Source: Candidatus Eiseniibacteriota bacterium
GTDB taxonomy: Bacteria; Eisenbacteria; RBG-16-71-46
NCBI GenBank assembly: GCA_021414165.1
Contig: JAIOPA010000199.1
Coordinates: 1-9,462, forward strand
Reading direction: 5' to 3'
Length of the DNA stretch: 9,462 bases
Part shown: one piece after another, positions 1-5,892 of the stretch
How the letters are laid out: each line of letters starts with the position of its first letter
Position numbering within the stretch: the stretch's first letter is position 1
Made by a program: the position numbers and the translations under genes
The notes under the pieces: model-generated
What the model was told of the DNA's origin: nothing
The model's database searches: none
The model's input: only the letters and a program-made list of their open reading frames with translations

Positions 1-1376
1 CACGCCACCCACGCGTTCAAGCCGAGCATCCAGCCGGTCGCGGTGAGTAGCGCCAACCACAACGGATCACGCAGACCGAGCGCATACGCAGCGACCAGCG
101 CGGCCATGCCAGCGATGCCACCCACGCCCACGGTCTGCAGCCAGCTCGTGCCGGCCTGGCGCGACCAGCGCAGCACAGGTGCCACGGCCATGAGCAGCAG
201 GATCACCAGCGCGAATGGCATGGTGACCGCGGTGTAGAACTCGGGACGCACGCTCGCGGGCTTGCCGGCGAGCCCGGTGAGCAGCGGCATGGTGGTGCCG
301 GCCGCCACCATCACGGCCAGCGTCACCACGGTCATGAGCCCCAGCCACAGCGCGGCCTCGCGGCTCACGTTCAACCACTCCACGTGCTTGGGCGCCACGG
401 CGTTCCAGCGCCATGCGAGCAGACCTGCCGCGCCCAGCGTGAACACCATGAGGAACGCGGTGAGCACCGGGCCCAGGCCGGTGTCGGCAAAGCTGTGCAC
501 GCTGAAGTTGCTCAGCACGCCACTGCGCGTGAGGTACGTACCGCCCACCACGGTGAGCCAGCCGAGACTCGCGAGCAGCAGGTTGGTGCGCGTCATGGCA
601 CCGAGCGTGCGCTGGATCAGCAGGCCGTGCAGCAGCGCCACGGCCATGAGCCACGGCACGAGCGAGGCGTTCTCGACCGGATCCCAGCCCCAGTAGCCAC
701 CCCAGCCGAGCACCTTGTAGGCCCAGATGCCGCCCAACACGATGCCCAGGCCCAGCGAGACCACGGCGAACAGCGTCCACGGCCACACGCGGCGGTTCCA
801 TTCCTCGTACTCACCGCGCCACAACGCTGCCGCGCCCAGCGCGAACGGCGGCAGCATGGCGGCGTAGCCCACGAACAGCGTGGGCGGATGCGACACCATC
901 CACGGGTCTTCGAGCAGCGGGTTCAGGCCCTGGCCATTGGCGGGCACCACGTCGCTCAGGCGGAACGGGCTCCTCACGAGCAGCAGACCGATCATGAACA
1001 GCTGCGCGATGCCGCTGAACACCATGGCGGGCGCCGACAGGCGGCCGGGCTGCAGAGCCAGCGCGAGGCCGGTGATCGCACCGATCGCGGCCCATAGCAG
1101 GATGCTGCCCTCCTGGCCGGCCCACATGGACGCAAAGGTGAGCGCGGGCGACAGCTCGCGGGACGAGTTGGCGGCCACGTACTCGTACTCGAAGCGATGC
1201 TGTAAGAAGAGTCCCGCCAGCGTGACGAGTGCCAACACCAGCAGCACGGCGTGCGCGGTGAAGAAGCCCTGCGCGATCTTGCTGCGAGCACCGGTCTGCA
1301 ACGACGGCACATAGGCCACCGTGGCGATGAGCGCGGTGAGGAACGCGAGTACGACGAGAAGTTGACCTGCAGGCAT
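1..1376 (-). CDS. ccmF: Cytochrome c haem lyase subunit CcmF, 3' end cut off by window edge
   Basis: Integral membrane protein of cytochrome c maturation System I. In the known family CcmF takes haem from CcmE and, with CcmH, attaches it to CXXCH motifs of apocytochromes in the periplasm. I translated 458 residues from the ATG at 1376-1374. The sequence is a chain of hydrophobic helices with the family landmarks: WAGQEGS at 85-91, a DPWMVSHPPTLFVGY block at 157-171, the tryptophan-rich WWD haem-binding segment at 225-243 (ends DPVENASLVPWL), and LTRSGVL...VHSF at 282-296. The start is supported by GGAGG six bases upstream. CcmF is usually about 650 residues, so roughly 200 C-terminal residues lie outside the window. 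It is divergent from a run of multihaem cytochrome genes, which makes a dedicated haem-loading role plausible. A CcsA-like protein is the alternative, but the length and motifs favour CcmF. Confidence 0.95.
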   Translation of the reverse strand, partial: MPAGQLLVVLAFLTALIATVAYVPSLQTGARSKIAQGFFTAHAVLLVLALVTLAGLFLQHRFEYEYVAANSSRELSPALTFASMWAGQEGSILLWAAIGAITGLALALQPGRLSAPAMVFSGIAQLFMIGLLLVRSPFRLSDVVPANGQGLNPLLEDPWMVSHPPTLFVGYAAMLPPFALGAAALWRGEYEEWNRRVWPWTLFAVVSLGLGIVLGGIWAYKVLGWGGYWGWDPVENASLVPWLMAVALLHGLLIQRTLGAMTRTNLLLASLGWLTVVGGTYLTRSGVLSNFSVHSFADTGLGPVLTAFLMVFTLGAAGLLAWRWNAVAPKHVEWLNVSREAALWLGLMTVVTLAVMVAAGTTMPLLTGLAGKPASVRPEFYTAVTMPFALVILLLMAVAPVLRWSRQAGTSWLQTVGVGGIAGMAALVAAYALGLRDPLWLALLTATGWMLGLNAWVA

Positions 1377-1515
1377 CGCGGGCCTCCGTGATGGCGGAAG
1401 CGGAAGGTCTGGCGCGGACCAGGGCCGCGCGTTCGCAGAGACCCAAAGCCAGAAGCGTGCCCGTTCCGTCATCACCTGTTGCGCCGTTCGTCGCATGGGC
1501 ACCGCGCGATCGGCT

Positions 1516-1561
1516 CGCGACGCGCGAACCCGCAGCGCAGCGCGGGTTTCTGCGGGTCGCG
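1516..1561. repeat. Nested inverted repeat (hairpin) in the divergent region
   Basis: Inner arms AACCCGC (1527-1533) and GCGGGTT (1542-1548) are perfectly complementary around an 8-base loop. Outer arms CGCGAC (1516-1521) and GTCGCG (1556-1561) are also perfectly complementary, giving a two-storey hairpin. It lies about 140 bases upstream of the ccmF start, on the 5' side of ccmF. There is only a short T stretch, so a terminator is possible but weak; a leader structure of ccmF or a small RNA are alternatives. Confidence 0.5.
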
Positions 1562-1748
1562 TACCTGCGTCGCGACACACGGCCATGCGTTGCGTGTGCA
1601 CGCACACAGCAGTGGTCCGAAAGGCGCGCGATACGCGTTGCGATCCATGACACGGCAGTCGCTGCTGCCACGATGGCAGACGCGAGCACGTGTGATTCGG
1701 AGGTCGCATCCGTAGAAACACCGAGAGCGTGGCAACGCGAAGCGGTTC

Positions 1749-1799
1749 GTGTGCCCACACTTGGAACGCCCACGCAGTGCTCACACACGAAGTTTGTGA
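1749..1799. promoter_or_regulatory. Possible activator-binding inverted repeats upstream of the sigma-54 promoter
   Basis: GTGTG-CC-CACAC at 1749-1760 is a perfect inverted repeat, and TCACA (1781-1785) faces TGTGA (1795-1799) across nine bases. Both lie just upstream of the -24 element. Sigma-54 promoters need an enhancer-binding activator, usually bound at dyads further upstream, so these are candidates. They are nearer than the usual 80-150 bases, and short dyads also arise by chance. Confidence 0.3.
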
Positions 1800-1802
1800 A
1801 AC

Positions 1803-1818
1803 TTGGCACATGCATTGC
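1803..1818 (+). promoter_or_regulatory. Sigma-54 (RpoN) -24/-12 promoter
   Basis: TTGGCAC (1803-1809), five bases, then TTGC (1815-1818) reproduces the core of the sigma-54 consensus TGGCAC-N5-TTGC. The invariant GG (1805-1806) and GC (1817-1818) are separated by exactly ten bases, as required. The bases following each half (A after GGCAC, C after TTGC) deviate from the extended consensus. Transcription would start near 1829-1831 and read rightward into the NHL/cytochrome operon. It implies control by an enhancer-binding activator. No equally good match was seen on the minus strand for ccmF. Confidence 0.7.
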
Positions 1819-2147
1819 CCTAGGGAACACGTGTGTCCCCCACGACACCGTGAGCCCGGCCGTTCGCACGAGCTCATGCCGCTCACGGCGAACGACAGGT
1901 CGAAGACATGCGAGCCTCTCTCGGACACGATCGGCGTTCCCTCACGCCTCGTAGCACGCCCGGTGATCCCGGCCGTGTCCAGCTGCCGACCTACTCCTTA
2001 GAGACCATCCCCCACTCCGCGCGTTCGCTCTCCACGCCGCGTCGAGTGGGACGGCCGCGCGTCGCAGGCCTCGAGGGCATCGCCCTCGCGCCGGACGCGC
2101 GGGACACCTTTGCAGCCGTGGCCGAGACGCTCGTGGTGGACCGCCAG

Positions 2148-3191
2148 ATGTCGACGCGTGAGATCGCCGCGCCCCTGGCCGAACTGGCACCCGTGTTCGA
2201 GGCCGCGCTGCACGCGCGCGAGCAGGCGCTCGCCCGGCTGGCGCGCGGCACGGCCACCGCGCTCTTCTTATTGGGCGCGCTGCTCGCCCCGCGCCCGGCA
2301 GCGGCCGGCGCCACGATCCTCCTGCTCGACTCCACGCACGTCATGGGTCAGGCGCACCGTGGCCAGGTGTTCGTGCGGCCGCGCGCCATCGCGCTCGACA
2401 CGCTGCACCATGAAGTACTGGTGGCGAACACCGGCATCGGCCGCATCGAGTTCTTCGACTACCGCACGTGGCCGCGCGGCTACTTCACGCACGAGGTGCC
2501 CGGGCCTGACGGCCGGCCGCTCGCGGGCGAACCCATCGCGCTGGCGGTCACGCCGGCCGGCGAGATCCTGGTGTCCGACACCAAGGCGCCCTACGTCGAC
2601 GTGCTCGACTACCGCGGCCGCTCGCTGCAGCAGCTCGTACTGCCCGCTCCCGACGACACCGCCGGCGCGTTCCGCGGCCCCGGCGCGATCGCCGTCTCGC
2701 CCGACGGCCGCGTGCTGGTGGCGAGCCGCGGCGAGGGCCGCATCCATGTGTTCGACCGCACGCTGCGCCACCTCGACACGTGGGGCGTGACGGGTACCGA
2801 CTCCACCAAGCTCGAGAACGTGACGGCCATGGCCATTGATAGCGCCGGCCGGGTGTTCATCGCGTGCGCGGCCACCGAGCGCGCGGTGCAGGTGTTCTCG
2901 CTCGATGGCCGCTACGTGACCGGCTTCGGCCGCCACGATCTCGGCCCGGGCAACTTCTCGCTGCCGTCCGGTCTGGCGTTCACGACCGGCGGCCGCGTGT
3001 GTGTCACCGATGCGATCCGACAGATCGTCCAGGTCTTCGAATCCGACGGAACGTTCGTGGGGGCGTTCGGAGGCGTCGGCGTTGGCTTGGGCGAATTCCG
3101 TGAACCTAGTGCGCTGGCAGGTGATGGCCACGGGCTCCTGGCGCTGGCTGAAAAATCGGGCAGCCGGTTCCAGGTCATGTGGTTGCGCTGA
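2148..3191 (+). CDS. Exported NHL-repeat beta-propeller protein
   Basis: From the ATG at 2148 the product is 347 residues: a helical N-terminus, a hydrophobic segment (about residues 30-50, with LFLLGALLA and then an AAA cleavage-like site), and a chain of NHL-type repeats. Visible repeat cores include RPRAIALD...VLVANTGIGRIEFFD, IALAVTPAGEILVSDT, GAIAVSPDGRVLVASRGEGRIHVFD, TAMAIDSAGRVFIACA and SGLAFTTGGRVCVTDAIRQIVQVF, consistent with a six-bladed propeller. NHL propellers are usually binding or scaffold modules. It is the first gene of the operon, 92 bases before a hexahaem cytochrome; from memory, NHL-repeat genes also sit beside the omcS cytochrome genes of Geobacter. The start is uncertain: 2148 has GGTGGA seven bases upstream, but the frame is open to an ATG at 1908, and a GTG at 2046 lies where codon bias begins. 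A GTG at 2193 would give a more normal signal peptide. Confidence 0.82.
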   Translation: MSTREIAAPLAELAPVFEAALHAREQALARLARGTATALFLLGALLAPRPAAAGATILLLDSTHVMGQAHRGQVFVRPRAIALDTLHHEVLVANTGIGRIEFFDYRTWPRGYFTHEVPGPDGRPLAGEPIALAVTPAGEILVSDTKAPYVDVLDYRGRSLQQLVLPAPDDTAGAFRGPGAIAVSPDGRVLVASRGEGRIHVFDRTLRHLDTWGVTGTDSTKLENVTAMAIDSAGRVFIACAATERAVQVFSLDGRYVTGFGRHDLGPGNFSLPSGLAFTTGGRVCVTDAIRQIVQVFESDGTFVGAFGGVGVGLGEFREPSALAGDGHGLLALAEKSGSRFQVMWLR

Positions 3192-3195
3192 CCAG

Positions 3196-3238
3196 AAAGG
3201 CGTCCGGGGGCGCCAAGGAGGTGGGCCGAATGGCCTTT
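3196..3238 (+). promoter_or_regulatory. Intercistronic hairpin before the hexahaem cytochrome
   Basis: AAAGGC (3196-3201) can pair with GCCTTT (3233-3238), enclosing a GC-rich segment with its own small stem (GGCG/CGCC around 3199-3213). It lies in the 92-base gap between the NHL gene and the cytochrome and ends 32 bases before the cytochrome Shine-Dalgarno sequence. It could mark an mRNA processing or stabilising site that lets the cytochrome be expressed more strongly than the propeller. There is no T-run after it, so a classic terminator is unlikely. Confidence 0.35.
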
Positions 3239-3283
3239 GTCCCAGTGATGATGCATGGACCCGATCCTTCAAAGGAGTCAGTC

Positions 3284-4321
3284 ATGAGACGCCTGATCAT
3301 CCTCGTCTCCGTCGTCCTCACGATGGGTATCGGGGCGTCTGCATATGCGGGCGACTTCCATACGGGCGCAAGCCTGGTGTGCTCCGACTGTCATGTGGCG
3401 CACTCGAGTCAGTCGCATACTTATTCCGGTAGCGGCTCGGCGTTCCCTCCGATCGGGACCGGCGGTCCGTTCCCTGACCTGCTTCGCGATGAAGAGACCA
3501 AGATGTGCTTGGCCTGCCACGATGGCCAGTCCTTCGCCCCGGACGTCTTCGGTGCGAGCGCGACGAACCAGCGCCGTATGGCCGGTGCATTGAATGCGAA
3601 GTCAGGCACGATCCCGAACGACCTCGGCTATGACGAGATCGACGGACACACGCTGCATTCCATGGACCTGCCCCCAGGCGGGACCGGCAGCGCGTACATC
3701 CCGGGTGCGGAAGGCCTCATCTGCACGAGCTGCCATGCGCAGCACGGCGCAACGACCTATCGCAACCTGCTCAACCGCGGCATCTTCGCGGGTGACACGA
3801 TCTCGTATGCGATCACGACGAACGACCTGACGAAGGACGTTTACGAGCGTGCACCGCATTCGTACGTCGACACGGACGTTGATTTCAACGAACCGGTCAC
3901 GAACGCGAGCCGTTACGGTCAGTGGTGCCAGAACTGCCACGTCGACTTCCACGGCGCTGGTGGTGCGGCCAACATGGGTGGGCAGTCGGGCGGCGTGACC
4001 GCTGCGAATACCAACCCGTGGAAGCGGCATCCCACCGCGGACGTCAACATCGGCACGCCGGGCGCCACGTTCATCTCCAGCCTCGCGCGATTCAATGGCC
4101 TCACGAACCGCGTGAAGGTGATGGACTCCCAGGGCCTGTGGAACGCGACCACCGCGGATAACACGGTGACGCCTTCTTGCATGAGCTGCCACAAGGCCCA
4201 CGGTAACCGCAACGCGTTCGGTCTGGTGTTCATGACCGGTACGGGTGCGACGGTCACCGAAGATGGCGACGGCGGCGTGTACAAGGACCTGTGCCGTCAG
4301 TGCCATTCGCAGGGCGGATGA
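3284..4321 (+). CDS. Exported hexahaem c-type cytochrome (candidate extracellular/filament cytochrome)
   Basis: The product is 345 residues with a textbook Sec signal peptide (positive MRR start, hydrophobic core, AYA cleavage after residue 22). Six CXXCH haem motifs have their first cysteines at 33, 75, 147, 215, 299 and 337. Several are followed closely by a further histidine (CSDCHVAH, CTSCHAQH, CQNCHVDFH, CMSCHKAH). At least ten non-motif histidines are present, enough for bis-histidine ligation of all six haems. The start at 3284 is fixed by AAAGGAG six bases upstream; an in-frame ATG at 3179 would overlap the NHL gene and bury the signal peptide. Codon use is less GC-extreme than in the neighbours, as in highly expressed genes. 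OmcS of Geobacter is a six-haem filament cytochrome, but motif spacing alone does not prove homology. A periplasmic or cell-surface electron carrier is the alternative. Confidence 0.92.
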   Translation: MRRLIILVSVVLTMGIGASAYAGDFHTGASLVCSDCHVAHSSQSHTYSGSGSAFPPIGTGGPFPDLLRDEETKMCLACHDGQSFAPDVFGASATNQRRMAGALNAKSGTIPNDLGYDEIDGHTLHSMDLPPGGTGSAYIPGAEGLICTSCHAQHGATTYRNLLNRGIFAGDTISYAITTNDLTKDVYERAPHSYVDTDVDFNEPVTNASRYGQWCQNCHVDFHGAGGAANMGGQSGGVTAANTNPWKRHPTADVNIGTPGATFISSLARFNGLTNRVKVMDSQGLWNATTADNTVTPSCMSCHKAHGNRNAFGLVFMTGTGATVTEDGDGGVYKDLCRQCHSQGG

Positions 4322-4373
4322 TCCGGCGGAGACCGGACTCTGGCACTTCTCTCTCGTAGAGCAGTACGGGGAA

Positions 4374-4407
4374 CACCGGGCGCGCACCTGAGCGTGCGCG
4401 TCCGGTG
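4374..4407 (+). terminator. Strong intercistronic hairpin, terminator- or stabiliser-like, without U tract
   Basis: CACCGGGCGCGCAC (4374-4387) pairs with GTGCGCGTCCGGTG (4394-4407) over 14 base pairs with one G-U and a six-base loop. It lies 52 bases after the hexahaem cytochrome stop and 33 bases before the decahaem start. No T-run follows, so it is not a canonical intrinsic terminator. It could partly terminate transcription or protect the 3' end of the cytochrome mRNA, either of which would make the hexahaem protein more abundant than the downstream products. Confidence 0.6.
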
Positions 4408-4440
4408 GGAACCGCAGGACACGAACCCGCGGAGGCGGCG

Positions 4441-5886
4441 ATGCGCGCAACGCACACGACAAGCGAGCGAAGAGCACGGATCGACGTGCGCTTCGTGGCC
4501 GCACTCGTGGGGCTCGCGCTGTTCGCAGTGCCGATCGGCACCGCGATGGCGCGCCGCGCCGCGCGCTTTCCGCTGCGCTCGCCCGCCGAGATCCCCGCGC
4601 TCGCCGCCCAGGGTGGTCACGCGTCGTCGTGCGAGGGCTGCCACACCATGCATGGCGAGAGCATCGACCCGCAGCCGGGTCTGCTCATGGCGCCCAACGA
4701 CAACGCGCTGTGCGCGAGCTGCCACACGGTGAATGTGTGGACCACGAAGAGCTTCCCGGGCCTGGGGCTGTACACGGGTGCCGCGCATGGCGCGAGCCCG
4801 AACACGGTGTGGCCCGGCCCCGACCCCGCCGCGCGGCCCGCCACCGATGCCGGCATGTGCCGCAACTGCCACGATCCGCACGGCTACGCCGATGCCACGG
4901 GCATCATCCCGCAGCTGCTCATGCAGCGCGAAGAGAAGCTGTGCGTCACCTGCCACGATGGCGCGCCGGCGCTGCGCAACGTGCAGAGCGACTTCAACAA
5001 GCCGTATCGCCACCCCGGCCCGGACTTCACCGCGCGGCACACGAGCGGCGAGTCGGCACCCGAGGCGTTCGGCCGCACGCCCGCCAACCAGCGCCACGCC
5101 GAGTGCGAGGACTGCCACAACCCGCACCTCGCACGCAGCGACGCCTTCGGCGCTCCGAGTGGTGTGAACGCATCGGCCACCACGTTGGGCGTGAGCCGCG
5201 TGCTCGTGCTGAACGGCCTGGCCGGCAGCCAGCCGCTCTACACGTTCCTGCCGCCGTCCGACACCACGACCACGCCCAACACCGAGTACCAGCTGTGCTT
5301 CAAGTGCCACTCGTCGTGGACCACGGCACCGGTGGGCCAGACCGACTTCGCCAAGGTGCTGAACCCGGCGAACCCGTCGTATCACCCGGTCGAGGCCCAG
5401 GGGAAGAACCTCAACATCTCGCCGCTCGCGTTCACGGCCGGTTGGAGCGCCACGTCGCTCACCCGGTGTGGCGATTGCCATGGCAGCGACTTCGGCCTCA
5501 CCAAGGGGCCGCATGGTTCGATCTACCAGGGCATCCTGCGCCAGCCGTACAACGCCACGCCGGGCCGCCGCACCATGACGTCGAACGAGCTGTGCTTCCG
5601 TTGCCACAGCTACGACGTGTATGCGAACCGCAACTCGGGCACGTCGCTGCAGAACGCGTCGCGGTTCAACTCGCCGGGCGCCGAGGTCGGGCACAGCGGC
5701 CACGTGACCGGCGAGAACGTGCCGTGCGTGGATTGCCATGTCACGCATGGCTCGGCCACGCAGCCGAACCTCATGGTGACCGGGCGCAACCCCGGGCTCA
5801 ACAACTACACGCGCACCGCCACCGGCGGCACCTGCGCGCCCACCTGCCACGGCAGTGAATCGTACCGGGTGAACTATGCGCGCTGA
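4441..5886 (+). CDS. Decahaem c-type cytochrome with paired CXXCH motifs, probable conduit cytochrome
   Basis: The product is 481 residues. A charged N-terminus and hydrophobic segment (about 18-35) followed by AMA form a signal peptide. Nine CXXCH motifs begin at residues 64, 91, 140, 168, 222, 286, 343, 385 and 429, and a tenth site at 465-470 is the non-standard CAPTCH (CX3CH). Many motifs come as doublets with an extra histidine two or three residues on (CRNCHDPH, CEDCHNPH, CVDCHVTH), the pattern of the paired-CXXCH family. The ATG at 4441 is chosen because GGAGG lies five bases upstream and the signal peptide follows; an ATG at 4405 lies inside a hairpin. The next ORF is a beta-barrel in the same frame, three bases after the UGA stop. 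By analogy with MtrA-MtrB or Geobacter porin-cytochrome pairs, this would carry electrons through the outer membrane. Its ten-site haem count equals MtrA but the sequence is longer, so it is not called mtrA. Confidence 0.92.
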   Translation: MRATHTTSERRARIDVRFVAALVGLALFAVPIGTAMARRAARFPLRSPAEIPALAAQGGHASSCEGCHTMHGESIDPQPGLLMAPNDNALCASCHTVNVWTTKSFPGLGLYTGAAHGASPNTVWPGPDPAARPATDAGMCRNCHDPHGYADATGIIPQLLMQREEKLCVTCHDGAPALRNVQSDFNKPYRHPGPDFTARHTSGESAPEAFGRTPANQRHAECEDCHNPHLARSDAFGAPSGVNASATTLGVSRVLVLNGLAGSQPLYTFLPPSDTTTTPNTEYQLCFKCHSSWTTAPVGQTDFAKVLNPANPSYHPVEAQGKNLNISPLAFTAGWSATSLTRCGDCHGSDFGLTKGPHGSIYQGILRQPYNATPGRRTMTSNELCFRCHSYDVYANRNSGTSLQNASRFNSPGAEVGHSGHVTGENVPCVDCHVTHGSATQPNLMVTGRNPGLNNYTRTATGGTCAPTCHGSESYRVNYAR

Positions 5887-5892
5887 CAGATG
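5884..5892 (+). other. In-frame UGA between decahaem cytochrome and beta-barrel ORF
   Basis: The sequence reads CGC-TGA-CAG-ATG with cytochrome and barrel in the same reading frame. No Shine-Dalgarno sequence lies at the right distance before the ATG at 5890; the nearest purine run, GGGTGA, is about 17 bases away. UGA followed by C is known as a leaky stop context. Readthrough would give a polypeptide of roughly 1,000 residues: signal peptide, ten haem sites, barrel. Confidence 0.6.

Larger units (their letters stand above)
1377..2147. other. Divergent intergenic/leader region without convincing genes
   Basis: Open frames here translate to Arg/Ser/Ala/Thr-rich sequence without domains, signal peptides or the strong GC bias at third codon positions seen in the neighbours, so I call no gene. 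The region holds a sigma-54-type promoter (1803-1818), short inverted repeats made of GTGTG/CACAC words (1749-1799), an eight-base palindrome ACACGTGT at 1827-1834 near the predicted transcription start, a small inverted repeat TGCGTG-TG-CACGCA at 1591-1604 and a larger nested hairpin at 1516-1561. From about 2049 the frame of the NHL gene already shows coding-like codon use, so the last ~100 bases may belong to that gene. Confidence 0.6.

Noticed and set aside
811..1869. Long minus-strand open frame overlapping ccmF in another frame
   Set aside because: The ccmF frame has all family motifs and a Shine-Dalgarno sequence; this frame gives Arg-rich sequence with no recognisable domain.
1388..1954. 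188-codon plus-strand open frame in the divergent region
   Set aside because: Composition is Arg/Ser/Thr/Ala-rich, codon bias is absent, and the sigma-54 promoter and dyads lie inside it.
3179..3283. Upstream in-frame ATG for the hexahaem cytochrome
   Set aside because: It overlaps the NHL gene, has no signal-peptide logic and would push the clear MRR signal peptide inside the protein; the start at 3284 has AAAGGAG in front.
4405..4440. Upstream in-frame ATG for the decahaem cytochrome
   Set aside because: It begins in the right arm of the strong hairpin and has no Shine-Dalgarno sequence; the ATG at 4441 has GGAGG at the right spacing.
5884..5886. UGA as a sense codon (altered genetic code or selenocysteine)
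   Set aside because: The NHL, hexahaem, both lipoprotein and 8653 genes all end sensibly at TGA, so a general recoding is unlikely, and I see no obvious selenocysteine-type stem-loop after this UGA. Leaky readthrough or mutation is simpler.
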